NCBI GenBank assembly: GCA_000827325.1
Contig: KN832875.1
Location: 124,001 to 188,000 of the forward strand
Source of the DNA: Oidiodendron maius Zn
Lineage: Eukaryota > Ascomycota > Leotiomycetes > Myxotrichaceae
Length of the DNA stretch: 64,000 nt
Reading direction: 5' to 3'
The notes beneath the pieces were generated by a model that ran no database searches, was not told the origin of the DNA, and was given only the letters and a program-made list of their open reading frames with translations. Every line of letters begins with the position of its first letter. Position 1 is the first letter of the stretch. The translations under genes were made by a program, and so were the position numbers. Shown one piece after another: positions 35,110 to 46,615 of the stretch.

Positions 35110-36884
35110 ATGGCATCGAGGAGAATATCTGCCGCTTGCATAGCTCAAACAGGTCGTTGTGGCCTGCTTCCACTGCTACCCCGCCACTCCTCTCTCCGCA
35201 TTACCGAAGTATCTCGTGCTGCACGATGTCTCTCGACGACTCCAATTCGTCACAAACAAGAGGCAAATATTAAATTGAAGCGTGATCCCGCGCCGTTGGT
35301 TATAAGAGGGGCATCGAAGCTGTTTAAAGACGCAGATTCGGCTGTTGCGGATCTCAAGAGTGGATCGACGATACTGAGCTCTGGATTTGGGCTATGCGGA
35401 ACTGCAGGTAGGCTATTGTTGCACGAGAAGTCCGATCATGTGCTGACATAGACTGAGGAAAGATACTATCATTGCCGCCATACAAAAGAGAGGAGCCGAT
35501 GCCCTTGGCGACCTTACTGTTGTCTCGAACAATGGCGGGACAGCAAGTGGGGGCGGATTATCACCACTCGTTGAATCAGGACAGATCACTCGATTAATCA
35601 TGTCATTTCTTGGAAATAACAAAGCGTTGGAGAAGAAATATCTATCTGGTGAAGTAGCTATTGAGCTATGTCCACAAGGCACGATCGCGGAGAGGATCAG
35701 AGCAGCAGGAGCAGGAATACCTGCCTTTTTTACTCCAACTGGCATAAGTAAGTGTGTATCTGCGAATTATTGTTCATGGATTGTTAATATTTTTAGATAC
35801 CTTACTACAAACAGGCGATATTCCGGTCCGACTCGGGCCAACTGACAAGACAACAATGCAACCTACAATCCTCGAAGCCGGAAAGCCTCGGGAAACTCGT
35901 GTATTTGACGGCAAGACGTACGGCATGGAAACTGCGCTTCCGGGAGACGTAGCCATTCTGAGAGCATGGAAAGTCGACGAGACAGGCAATTGCCAATTCC
36001 GCTACACGTCAAAAGCCTTTGGACAAATCATGGCTAAAGCAGCCAAGGTCACGATCGTCGAGGCTGAGAATATTGTTAAGGTGGGAGAGATCCACCCAGA
36101 TAACGTACACTTACCAGGAATCTACGTTGACCGAATCGTACCGTCAACTGTTGAGAAGAGAATAGAAATTCGAAAATTGAGAGAAGAGGGACAAGCAGGC
36201 GCGGAGGAAAAGTCAGATGCGCTAATTAGAAGAGAGAGGATAGCCAAGCGGACTGCGAAGGAATTGAAGCACGGATACTACGTGAATCTCGGCGTGGGCA
36301 TGCCAACTCTCGCGCCGTCTTTCTTATCCCCTGAAACCACAGTGTGGATCCAATCGGAGAACGGCTTATTGGGAATGGGACCTTATCCCCGAGAAGACGA
36401 GGTCGACCCGGACCTCGTTAATGCTGGAAAGGAGACAGTAACTATCAATGCTGGAGGCTCAACATTCGACAGTGCAGAATCTTTCGCCATGATCCGTGGA
36501 GGTCACATCGATGTCTCCGTCCTAGGGGCGTTGCAGGTCAGCGCCAATGGCGACCTGGCAAACTTCATGATTCCGGGAAAGGTATTTAAGGGAATGGGTG
36601 GCGCCATGGACCTCGTTGGAAACCCAGACAAGACGAAGATTGTCGTGGCAACGGACCACGTTGCAAAGGATGGCAGCCCGAAGATCGTAGAAGAGTGCGA
36701 GCTGCCACTGACTGGTGCCAGGGTCGTCAGTACCATCATCACGGATCTTTGTGTGTTTGAGGTAGATAGGGCCAATGGAGGCCTTACATTGACGGAACTG
36801 GCGCCTGGTGTAGATGTTGAGCATGTGAGGAGTAAAACGGGGGCGAAGTTCATGGTTGCAAGCGATCTGAAGGCGATGGAATAG
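35110..36884 (+). CDS. Succinyl-CoA:3-ketoacid CoA-transferase, mitochondrial
   Basis: Exons 35110-35407, 35463-35747 and 35797-36884 give about 556 residues. It moves CoA from succinyl-CoA to acetoacetate or related acids, in the mitochondrial matrix. The N-terminus (MASRRISAACIAQTGRCG) is Arg/Ser-rich, a presequence. The A half has SGFGLCGTADTIIAAI and VSNNGGTASGGGLSPLV; the B half has VNLGVGMPTLAPSF and WIQSENGLLGMGPYP, with the catalytic Glu in SENGLLGMG. The two halves are fused as in eukaryotic SCOT, and the length matches. The first splice ends at GAGGAAAG. Fungal members may also use acetate or propionate routes; substrate range is not decided here. Confidence 0.95.
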
Positions 36885-37048
36885 ATACTTTGAAAGCTGA
36901 GGTGTGAATATCAGGAAATGTCGGCATATCAACTATAGAAATTGAATAATAAACCATCTATCTAAAAGGCTTCACGCGATGATCTATGTATGAACAGTAT
37001 ACGCAATGTCTAGATGCACAACCAAACTGCGCCGTGAAGATAGCTCGA

Positions 37049-39080
37049 TTATTCAAACTCCTTATCCACATTCTCAAAATGCTCAAAAAATCCGGCGAAT
37101 AGCTTCACTCCAAGCCCAGGATCTAGACTACCCGTCGTAGCTCTAATACTGTGCATGCTGAGCTGTGGGATGCCTGCATCTATGGCCCTAACGCCCATTG
37201 CAGAACTCAGCATTGGTCCAACCGTTCCTCCGGACCTGGAATCATTTCTGATCATAAACACCTGCAAATCGTCCCCATTCTTCTCCGCAATTCTGGTCAG
37301 CAATGCCGTAGACTCAGAATTAGTAGTCATATGGCCACTGCTATCTGCATGGACGACTAAGCCGACATTGAGCCTTGGGGAATGATTTTCAAGGTATGAG
37401 TTCACAAAATTGGGGTTAACGGCATGGCTTACGTCGGCCGAAACGAGGAACGAGTTTGCGTAAGTGCGTGAGAGAATATTCGCGCTATGGCTCGGTGTGA
37501 ATGCCTCAACGACACGCTCGACGGTGCAAGGCAGGAAATTTCCTCGGGCTCCCTGTCTAAGCAGCGATCCAATTTCTTCGTCATCAAAAAGGCTGACCAG
37601 CTTAATGATCGAGTCCTCACCGTTTATATGACTTAATGAAGAAGTGGAGGCGAGGAGAGCCTCAATAGCTGCCCAGGAACAGAGTTTATCATCTATACGA
37701 CCTCCAAAAATGAATTCCTTGTCCAGTCCACCAGTTTGCGCAGGCTGAGTATCATAGAGTTCCAGTTCCCAATTCACAATGCTTGAATAATCAGTGATTT
37801 TAAGTTCTTTAGCAATTGCACGTACTAGCTTTGGAGGCTGTGTTGAGGCAAAGAATCCATTTTCGCCAAGGGTCATGCTCTTGAACTCCTCTTGGGAGAG
37901 ATCAGAGCTATCGAGTCCAATGATGGGGACCATTTCCGTTTCTTTGTTTTGGCTCCCGGTCATACCAACTCCAAAATGTGGCGCAAGAGTAGGTATACGG
38001 GCGACTGGGCACATATCAGCGTGTATTCCGGAACAGGCAACAGGTGAACGCACTGGGCCAACCAAGCTTGACCAATTTCGACACAATTTTCCCCGTCTCG
38101 GGATCTTTCACTAGAACCTTACCACCTATTCCGAGGTCCCTATCCCACCAAGTGCTGTTGAGCGCCCCCGCAAAAGGCGCCACCCCGAGCTGCTCATAAC
38201 CAGCGGTCGTTTTCTTCTTGGAGACCGGCTTCAACTTTGCTGTTAAAGCGTCAATGTGTCCTGCGATCATGGCAATTCCATTGCCACTCTTGTATCCCGC
38301 ACTGATAGCGAAGGCAATCAGAGACGATCCATTTCTGGAGACAAAGTATTTCCCTCCTGCCACGACGTTCCATTCTTCGCGTTCAGAGAGCTATAAGATG
38401 TTAGCCTAATCCAAGGTACTGCTGAGAACAAAGTAGATACAGTGGCGTACCTTTATATATCCTGCTGCCACCAGTCGATTCTCAAAATATTCCACGGCAT
38501 GGAAAACAGTTGGATTCTCCGTCAAGAAGTCACAAAATGGCTGTGTATACTCTGCCGGGCTTTTAACACTGAATGCTTTCATTGCTTCCTCCTTCTTAAC
38601 CTCTGTTGCAGCCACAATCCCTCTCAGTTCTCTCCGATAGACTTCTTGCGGCTCAGTCCGGAATAAACTCTTCACTACCTCTAGGGCCTGCCTATGCCCC
38701 ACCGTTTGCTCGCGGAATGTATCGAACAAGCTCTTGGGCTTGGCATCCGGCCACTGCATGCCAAGCTCGAGATGCGGCCAACGACGAATCCCATCGTTTC
38801 GGTCATCCCAGCTCGTATCGCCAGAGGTATCGGACCTAGTCCAAGGGAGGCCCGGATCTTGACCGTCCAAGAAAGCATCCTTCCAACCCGCATTCTGCTG
38901 TAGTACGGGTGCAATCTCTGCGGTCCTGCGGCGAGGTTCCAATCCTATCTTCGCACTGAAGGCATCGATATCGGTTGCGAGCTGGGCTATGCTTTCGCGT
39001 AATTGAGAGTCTGAGACGGAGGTTTTGTTGAGAGCAGAAAGGTGGGATGACGATTTGCTTGAGCGGACATTCTTCACCAT
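37049..39080 (-). CDS. M18 aspartyl aminopeptidase-like (Ape1/Ape4 family), N-terminally extended
   Basis: Exons 39080-38451, 38390-38054 and 38004-37049 give about 640 residues. The last intron is 49 bp (donor GTGCGT, acceptor GCCCAG) and restores KLVKLGWPIARIPTLAPHFG. Metal-binding blocks are visible: GIAMIAGHIDALT (His-x-Asp), SLFDDEEIGS (Glu-Glu) and a distal SLDPGLGVK / MHSIR part, with VSADVSHAVNPNF between. M18 enzymes are Zn exopeptidases forming tetrahedral dodecamers; in yeast Ape1 is delivered by the Cvt pathway. The first ~170 residues precede the normal start (YTQPFCDFLTENPTVFHA) and have a Ser-rich head plus helices. That makes it over 100 residues longer than yeast Ape1. Vacuolar or cytosolic location is not clear. 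Confidence 0.88.
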
Positions 39081-39534
39081 TGTGAAAGCGGTGTAATCCT
39101 TTGGGAATGATGTCTTTGAAGGGGCAACCACGAGCTATACAGAAATGGGAGGTGGCGATGTTTTGTATTATACAGTGAAGGCGTTATTGAGATAGATGAC
39201 GGAGATTGATGCGCGGCGCGCGAAAGCGCCATACTCGAACAAGGTAGAGGAAAGAGTGTCCGGTTACAAAACCCCCAAAAAATGACGACTACACTTAGAT
39301 TCTCACGACGTCAGATATGAATCGAAGAAGCACGTGGGATCAAACGTCGAAAGGTCAATGGGAATTTTTTTTTTACGAAGGTTTATTCATTCCCAGTTAA
39401 TAGAGGTCAATGGAAGCCAACGGAGGCAAAATGCATAAAGCTCATGGCACGAACGCAATCTTAACCATCGCCATCAGTTGCCAAACCCAGCCCTACATCT
39501 CTGCGATAGGCTGCGTGGCAATCGCAGACAACCC
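39081..39534. other. Spacer with CACGTG site; no gene
   Basis: Promoter side of the aminopeptidase and 3' flank of CipC. A CACGTG lies at 39331-39336, and a poly-T run near 39366. Confidence 0.45.
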
Positions 39535-40101
39535 CTACCAGTCACGGTTGCGGATGTTCTCGTGGGGTTGATACTGGTTGCTGCTGGAGATTAGTAGCTG
39601 TTTACAGCGTGTCGGGTAGCGTGGGCTTACGGGTCATATTGATCGGCACCCTGGTCACGGACGTAGTGCTCGTCGTACAGGTGCTCGGCGTTCTCTCTGG
39701 CATGGTGCTTAGCCTTCTCACGGTCAATGAAGTCCAGCCCCTTGGTCTCAACCAGCTTGTCAACCTCGGCGCCGGCAAAGCCGACAAGGAGCTCTTTGGC
39801 GAACTGGTGGCTGACTGGCTTGCCTGTGAGAGTGTTAGTGGGCTCTTGCATCATACAATCAGTTCTGGCGGTGGGCACGCACCCTCCTTGCGCTGGTGAT
39901 CTTCGAATATCTTCATGGCACCGAACGACGCGGCACCGGCAAGGGCCTCGTGGCCGAAGCTAGACTTGTGGTCCTCGAAGTTATCGCCATTGACCTGGTC
40001 GTAGGCGTCCTGAGAATCTCCTGTTGGTGGGGTGATTAGCAACTGGCGAGGGCGAGAACGAGGGCCAGGTGAACGGGAGGCTTACCCCATCCGAAAGGCA
40101 T
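39535..40101 (-). CDS. CipC-like stress protein (DUF3759)
   Basis: Four exons, 40101-40086, 40020-39883, 39823-39631 and 39583-39535, give about 131 residues. It begins MPFGWGDSQDAYDQVNG and continues HEALAGAASFGAMKIFEDH, AKELLVGFAGAEVDKLVETK and ARENAEHLYDEHYV, ending HENIRNRDW. This matches CipC, first described as a concanamycin-induced protein of Aspergillus nidulans and often seen in hyphal or stress proteomes. The molecular role is unknown. The tiny first exon codes MPFGW and the last codes the conserved tail; both needed for the full protein. It is divergent from the alpha/beta hydrolase. Confidence 0.92.
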
Positions 40102-41183
40102 GTTGATAGAGGTGTGAGGGTGATTATTGACTGAAGAGAGGGAGGTACTTGTATTGGGAAGTGCAGTGAGGTGAATTGAAGTGTCGAGTGAGATGATGAG
40201 GGAAGAGAAGGGAGATGATCGAGGGGCAAAGGAGGGGTATTTATACGTGGCTTGAGCTGCTCGACAGCGTTGCCTGAGGGGGGAGCTTTTCGGAAGGGGG
40301 TGGGCAGGAGGGCCGGCAGCAGCCCGCATTGAATCCATTCAACCACGTTCAATCGATTGAATCCTGGTGCAGGCTTTGACGCCGTCCGACTACGACGAGG
40401 GGATGGGGACAGAGGAGCGGCGGCCAATGGAGAACCCTTTGCAACGCTCCTGTGCTACGAATAGCCAGGCGCAATGGTCCATGGCGTGCGTGGCTCTGCC
40501 TTGATACGTCCGCCAGGTACGTACTTCGTATAGGCCCATCCCATTCGGCGGCAGGCTGGAAATCATACCCCGTTTCTAGTGCGTCCCTGATTGTGCAATC
40601 ATCATCGAGCCGCGAAGTTTCCCCTCTACCGCCCTGTCCAGCCAGAGCATTTTCCGGTCCCTGGTCCCGCTGTGTCAGGACCCCGCTATGAAACAAGCCG
40701 AAGCGCTGATCTCAGGTGAACAGGGAGGTTGTAGTCTACCGTGGCTGCCGAGAGGCAAAAGGTCTCGGGGGATGTAGCATTGTGCATACTGTATATGAGA
40801 TGATGCCATCTGGTAGGGACGCCTGCCAGTCTGTGGGCGCAATGGATACGCCGTATGGGGACATTCGACACGGAACTAATCCTCAAGGACAGGTTCGCGC
40901 TCATGCACTGCATCCGCACAACTCAGCTCAAGGCGTCGTGAATGCGAAACCTGCACAGCCTTCTGCGGCGAGTGCATCGAGGGGCAGCTGCAACAGGAAT
41001 GCGGGGACCCTGCACTGCCACCCTTTATCATCATCGATGTAAGCCGATCCAATCTCCTGGGAATGCTTGATGGAACGTGATTGTAATCACGTGGACACAA
41101 TATACACCACGTGAGAACGGATGTTACCTTTTCTCGATCGAAAGTGAAAGGATCACCAAGGAACAGAAAATTAACTGGTCAGG
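40102..41183. other. Divergent spacer, CipC / alpha-beta hydrolase; no gene
   Basis: No protein-coding gene is convincing. The right end carries the palindrome and CACGTG sites listed separately. Confidence 0.5.
41075..41092. promoter_or_regulatory. Inverted repeat ACGTGATT-GT-AATCACGT
   Basis: Perfect 8-bp arms with a 2-bp spacer, about 92 bp upstream of the hydrolase ATG. The right arm overlaps a CACGTG (41088-41093). A second CACGTG lies at 41108-41113, exactly 20 bp away, two helical turns. This looks like a transcription-factor dimer site; the factor is unknown. Confidence 0.5.
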
Positions 41184-41982
41184 ATGGCTCCTCCACGGCT
41201 GCCAACGAAAGAGGATTTTCCTGAAAATATAGTCCTGGACGTAGTCCCTCCATCCAAGGGCTTACCCCTAAATGTCCTCCTCCTCTTCCACGGCCTGGGT
41301 GACACGAATGCCTCCTTCACCTTACTAGGTATGACCCATTCTGCCTCACATTCAGTCTGCACACAGCGTCTAATTCTTAACAGGAAGAAATCTCAACCTC
41401 CCAGAAACAGCCTGTATCTCTCTCCGTGGCTTCAATCCCATTCCCGCCATCTTTACCGGTTCCGACGACCCCTCATTCCACTGGGCCTCTGACGTCGTTG
41501 TCGACGAGCGGAAAGGTGAGATCGATCTGGACTCCGGAGGCTTTGATGCCTCGTCCCAAATCCTTTGGAATGACGTTCTCGACGTCCTGATCTCCAAATG
41601 CAACTACCCGTCGAGGAACATCATCTTCTTCGGCTACGGCCAGGGTGCCATGCTACCCCTCCATCTCGCCTCCTCCAAGCCCGCTCTCGAATTCGGCGGC
41701 CTCATCTCGATCGGCGGCCGGCTTCCGACGCGTTCCACCGCTGATGGAGATGGGAAGAGCAAGACTCCTGTACTAATCTGTGGAGGCTGTCGGAGTGTCC
41801 AGGTCACGAGGAGTACGCTCGATGCGCTAAGGAGTAGGTTCGTAGACGTTGAGTATGTCAAGTGGAGCAAGCCCGAGGATTCCATGCCTGTGAATCGAGA
41901 GGAGATGCTCCCGATTATGAAGTTTCTGGCCAGGAGACTTTTGAGTCGAGCCGGTATTCCTGAAGACGCTGTTCAGCTTTAA
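41184..41982 (+). CDS. Phospholipase/carboxylesterase-family alpha/beta hydrolase without the nucleophilic Ser
   Basis: Exons 41184-41328 and 41384-41982 give about 247 residues. The N-terminal strand and oxyanion loop read PLNVLLLFHGLGDTNASFT, as in acyl-protein thioesterase relatives, and CISLRGFNPIPAIF follows. At the nucleophile elbow, homologous enzymes have G-x-S-x-G; here the text is NIIFFGYGQGAMLPLHLA, with Gly where Ser should be. The C-terminal half has KTPVLICGGCRSVQVTRST and ends KFLARRLLSRAGIPED; the usual Asp and His partners are not evident. It probably binds lipid or protein without hydrolysis. I believe a fungal group with this GFGQGG-like elbow exists, but this is from memory. 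Confidence 0.8.
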
Positions 41983-42309
41983 ATGGTTTGGCATGCGGGA
42001 CGATAGATAGATGGCATTCAGATAAGGATAGGTATGGGCTGCCGCGCTAGGATTGTTACGAGTGCTACTGTGCTGCACATCACTTAGGCATAGATGATAT
42101 GCGAAACGTATTGAGTGGCGTCCTGATGGGTTTAGGAGAATATGAAGTTGTTTCAAAGGTTCCGAGTTGGCGCATGGAAATCCTCTTTGCCGGAAACAAA
42201 AGGCCGGAAAATAATTGATGGATGTTGTGTGGATAATGTATGTTATGAGGCGTATATTTGTTTTTCTATCTAGTATTTCAATGTACGTCTATCATATGCG
42301 AACAAATTA
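41983..42309. other. Convergent 3' spacer; no gene
   Basis: Shared 3' region of the hydrolase and TRM61; nothing coding. Confidence 0.5.
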
Positions 42310-43959
42310 TTATAACTCAGTTTGATCTTCTACAGATGCTTCCTGCTTCAACACCATCTTGTTCTCGCTATCATCGTCAGACGTTCTGTTTTCAGGCATC
42401 GGTTTCTCTTTCTTTGCATGCCTCTCGGCCTTTTTGGCCTTATTTTCGTTCATTCCAATTACACGATCCTCTCCAGTCTTGTCATCATCTCGCCTGATCT
42501 TGATCGGCCACTCGGCCCGGGCCTTCTTCTCTTCTTCCTCGCTCCACTCTTGCGGTAAGATAGCAAAGACCAAATAACTGGTATGCGACCTTACCTCCGA
42601 CTCCGTCTTATGAACCAGTCTGCCATCCTTATAGGCCTTCTTCTCTACCAAACTCTCCATCAGTTTCTGACGGTTATTCGGATTGATTTTCTTGCTCTTT
42701 TTCTCTTGCGCCTTGTCACCATTCTCATGAAAGGATTTGAAACTTCCTTCCACTTCAATCAAGCGTTGTAGAGCCTCATCTACCGAGGCTGGAGTGGTCA
42801 GGAACCCGCGTTGTGCACCACCGTCGATCCCTACTCGCTGGCGGATTACGTCGATTCGTTTCTGAGCAATTTCGACCATGGAAATGTCGACCCACCCAAG
42901 CCGACGCATGCTGGAAATCGTACGCTGCACCTGCTCGATGCATGGGGAAAAGGTGCAGAGATGAACGGGACCTGTTGGGTTGAGGGGGGAGACGAAAGGT
43001 TGGTCCGTCGAGTCGCTGCCAGCGGGAACACTGCTTGCATGTTCTGCGTCTTCTATTTCACCTGGTGTTGGTGACGGTGCAGGCCTTGATCGAGCAAGAT
43101 GTGGTAAAGCGAGCCATGGCGCTGGGAGGTCCAGAAAGACAGCATTGGCCGCTGGACTCTCCCCATCAACTAAGAATCCATCCGTGCAGACATCCCGATG
43201 CGTGATCTGGACTAGTCCTTCCAAAGAATGTTCCCGAATCTCCTTCTGTAGCTTTTCGTGCCGTTGCTCGTGAAACTCAAAGCTCCAGACCTTTCCCGTC
43301 TTCCTCTTCTTCGCAGGAAATCCATTGGCTGCACCTGCATGCGGATATCCGTTGAAGATAGCTCTCGCGGATGCATGCGTGAAGGACCCACTTCCCGCCC
43401 CGGCTTCAATTATACTCGTCCCGGGCCTTGCTCGAAGTCGATGCAGAATGTAGCTGTAGTCGGGCGTGTAGACCACTTGTGTGCGATGCGGCAGTGAGAT
43501 TGTCCAGTTCTCCGGCGTGGGTGGCAGTAGATGTATGAATCCAGTCGACGCAGCCACCACGTCTGTGTCCTCTTTTGCCGCCGCCGGAGTGCTGACCTCA
43601 GAAACGCCTTGTTCCTCTGTCAGTTTGGGCCGTTTATTCGAAGCCTCGGGTTCGTCCTGGGTATCGGGGTCCTCCCTCATGCGCTTTTTCTCCTGGCCCT
43701 TGCCCCTTCGACCTCGAGAGCCTGTATCGACCTTTGAAGCTCGTACCTGGCTCCCCCATGGCAGTCCAATCAATGTTTTGTGCGGAAAGGATCCGAATCG
43801 GGTATTCACGACCTTGCCCTCCGAGTAGCCATCGCCATCCTCGTCACGCTCTCTTAAAATTGTCGGGACATGGAGGTCTCGCCGCAAATGGACAATTGCC
43901 AGCGAGTCCGCCACAGAGACAGGCCCTGGATGAAGGAAGGGCGAAGTCTGGGGTGCCAT
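42310..43959 (-). CDS. TRM61: tRNA (adenine58-N1)-methyltransferase catalytic subunit Trm61
   Basis: Single exon of about 549 residues from ATG 43959 (MAPQTSPFLHPGP); the frame is open further upstream but the next Met is in a less likely context. It forms m1A58 in tRNA with Trm6. The family start is visible: FGSFPHKTLIGLPWGSQV, then GFIHLLPPTPENWTISLPHR, TQVVYTPDYSYILHRL and the SAM-binding IIEAGAGSGSFTHASAR. VWSFEFHEQRHEKLQKEI and DVCTDGF follow, and later FLDLPAPWLALPHL and CTFSPCIEQVQRTI. Insertions rich in Lys/Glu/Pro occur at ~75-130 and near the end. Length is longer than yeast (383 residues), due to those insertions and the charged C-terminal tail. Confidence 0.93.
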   Translation of the reverse strand: MAPQTSPFLHPGPVSVADSLAIVHLRRDLHVPTILRERDEDGDGYSEGKVVNTRFGSFPHKTLIGLPWGSQVRASKVDTGSRGRRGKGQEKKRMREDPDTQDEPEASNKRPKLTEEQGVSEVSTPAAAKEDTDVVAASTGFIHLLPPTPENWTISLPHRTQVVYTPDYSYILHRLRARPGTSIIEAGAGSGSFTHASARAIFNGYPHAGAANGFPAKKRKTGKVWSFEFHEQRHEKLQKEIREHSLEGLVQITHRDVCTDGFLVDGESPAANAVFLDLPAPWLALPHLARSRPAPSPTPGEIEDAEHASSVPAGSDSTDQPFVSPLNPTGPVHLCTFSPCIEQVQRTISSMRRLGWVDISMVEIAQKRIDVIRQRVGIDGGAQRGFLTTPASVDEALQRLIEVEGSFKSFHENGDKAQEKKSKKINPNNRQKLMESLVEKKAYKDGRLVHKTESEVRSHTSYLVFAILPQEWSEEEEKKARAEWPIKIRRDDDKTGEDRVIGMNENKAKKAERHAKKEKPMPENRTSDDDSENKMVLKQEASVEDQTEL

Positions 43960-44847
43960 ATTTGTGGTTGTTCGAGACGACCTCAAGATTGCGGGTGTTG
44001 GGATGTGCAAAATCCCAGACAAGGCTGAAGCTGCAAGACTAAGCGAGACTTTCGAGCCCCAGCGGCAACTTCCACTTCTCCTAAAGGGATGCGGCACCCC
44101 TACTCAACATCTCTACCCCTTGAAAGCCCCTTCTTCTAGGCATTGTGCTTATGTTGCTAGTCGTATTCCCACTCTTCAGACATCCTGAATGCGAGGCCTT
44201 TACTTCTCAGATCAATTGAACCCTTGAAACCCCATCATCATCTCCAACTGGCCAGATGCTCTGGCTTGGGCTTCCCACCCTGTATGACGAGGGCGATCTT
44301 GCCGGAGGCGTACATGGACCAAGATAGGACAGGACACTGCCAATGAAGTACCAACATGACCAGATCCCCTCCGGAGGTGGGATTTGATCTCGGGCATCTC
44401 GGATGACAGTTTAGGCCAGGAGACATCCAACATTGGGGCCGTCCCATGCTCTCCAGCGAGACCAAGCCTCGTATCATCACACGGAGGACGGCGAAGTATC
44501 GCCGTCTCGCCGTGACGCCACTCAGCTCATGTCGGCTGGTCGCGGTAGCCCAGGATTAGCGTTGTGGTATATCCACATCCAGATTGCAAATGCCCCGCGT
44601 TCGGCTATCGGCGGCATACATTTTGGGTTTACAGTACTGTATCAGGTCATCATCTTACTGAGTTGTAGGCAACCCCATGTCTGACGTAGACTTGGTACAA
44701 ATATGTGCTCGAGTCTCCCCTCCCTATTTTCCTATTACGTTGGATGAATTTTCTTGTCCTCCCTCTGGCGCTTCATTCCATCGACTTGGCAATCAGGAAC
44801 TTCAAGGATACCGATAACCGTAGTGGATATACCAAGAAACACGTGAT
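43960..44847. other. Divergent spacer, TRM61 / P450; no gene
   Basis: No gene recognised. One CACGTG at 44840-44845 touches the P450 start context. Confidence 0.5.
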
Positions 44848-46615
44848 ATGAATTTACCCAAGATGTTCAATTCAGGACTCGGTGTCGAAGTGGTTGGCCT
44901 TATGCTCCATATATTGTCTCTTCTCTTGATTGCGCTTGTCACATTTGTAAGCTTTCCAGCGAATTATGGAAACGGCTCCTAATGTAAATACCAGCTCTTA
45001 CTCCTGGTCATTTATAGGATAGCTTTCCACCCTCTGGCCAAATATCCAGGGCCATTCCTGGCCAAGATCACGGATTGGTACTCTGTTTACCATGCCTGGA
45101 AGGGTGACAGACACCTTGAATTCTGGAGATGTCATGAGAAATACGGTATTCAAGTTCCTCCCACCTAGCAGGTCCTTCATACTGATACATTCCACAGGCC
45201 CCGTTTTCCGTTTTGGACCGAACAGTATCTCCATCAACTCTAATACTGCATTGAAAACGGTTTATGGCCATAAGTCAAATGTAAAGAAGTCTCAATTTTA
45301 TTCCGTCTTCCCTCCTACAAAGGACACCTTCAACACTCACAGCAGCATTGATAAAGCAAGCCACGCACGCAAACGTCGCGTGTTGTCTCATGCCTTCTCA
45401 GACGGCGCCATTAAATCTATGGAAAAATATATCCTGGCAAATGTTCGAACATTCTGCTCAGCAATAGGCTCAAATCCTCAGACTTTGACCGAAAAAGCCG
45501 TTACAAAAGATCAGTGGGGCGCTGCTCAAAACATATCGGACTGGTGCAACTATTTGACGTTCGATGTTATGGGAGATTTATGTTTTGGGAAAGCATTTGA
45601 GATGCTAGAGCACCATGAAAACAGACATGTCATTGACCTGCTTGGGAATGCTGCTCATATGCATCTAATTGTATGCTTCAACTTTGCCTGTGTTAGGGAT
45701 TTGGCTAATATGCATTAGCTCGGCACGAATCCAGCTATCAAGACTTTCGGATTGAACAAGGCGCTCTTCCGCGAGATTTACAATAAGAGAATGCAATATA
45801 TGGCATACAGCAAGGCCCAGGCTGCTGAGAGGACGAAGATTGGTCTGGATACCGACCGTAAGGATTTCTTCTACTATCTGCTCAACGCACGCGATCCAGA
45901 AACTGGAATGGGGTTCTCGACTCCTGAATTATGGGGGGAGAGTAACTTGCTCATTATTGCTGGCTCGGATACTACCTCAACCGCTCTCGCCGGTGCTTTC
46001 TTCTATCTGGTTCACAATCCTTCGACTCTTGATAAGTTATCCCAGGAGATCACATCAACGTTCTCGGATCTCGAAGAGATCCATTCTAGCCCGACTCTAA
46101 ACTCTTGCACTTATCTGCGCGCGGTCATGGATGAGGCAATGCGCATGTCTCCTCCTGTAGGAGGAATTCTTCCTCGAGAAGTTCTTCCTGGCGGTCTAGA
46201 GGTCGATGGGATGCTCATTCCAGAAGGAGTTGTAGTCGGAACGCCGCATTACGCAATCCACCACAACCCTGCTTATTACCCAGATCCTTTTGCTTTCAAG
46301 CCAGAGCGCTGGATTGTGGGATCCTCCCCAGCTGTCACTAAGGAAGCGGTTGATCTTGCCCAGTCAGCGTTCTGTCCATTCAGTATTGGTCCTAGAGGTT
46401 GCATTGGAAAAGGTTTGGCATATGTGGAGCTCATGACGAGTTTGGCGAGAGCAGTGTATCTGTATGAGATGAGATTAGCTCCTGGCATCACTGCTGGAGA
46501 GGGAAATCCCAGCTTCGAATGGGGAAGACAGAGGAAGGATGAATTCCAGTTGAGAGATTCCTTTACTAGCATGAAGGATGGTCCTTATGTTGAGTTCCGG
46601 GAACGGATTCATTGA
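44848..46615 (+). CDS. Cytochrome P450 monooxygenase
   Basis: Exons 44848-44946, 44995-45145, 45198-45670 and 45719-46615 give about 539 residues; an in-frame Met at 44863 is an alternative start. The N-terminus has a membrane anchor ([20 protein letters not shown]). The Pro-rich hinge reads [13 protein letters not shown]. Key P450 motifs are intact: oxygen-binding AGSDTTSTA in helix I, the E-x-x-R in [15 protein letters not shown], and the heme loop [14 protein letters not shown] with its Cys thiolate. It is a class II microsomal enzyme needing a reductase. Substrate cannot be told. The neighbours, Trm61 and Bcs1, are housekeeping genes, so it is not part of a visible metabolite cluster. Confidence 0.95.

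Noticed and set aside
38005-38053. Frameshift in the M18 aminopeptidase
   Set aside because: The break is a 49-bp intron with donor GTGCGT and acceptor GCCCAG that restores the family sequence exactly.
44848-46615. Secondary-metabolite gene cluster around the P450
   Set aside because: Neighbours are Trm61 and Bcs1; no polyketide, peptide or terpene synthase, and no tailoring genes are present.
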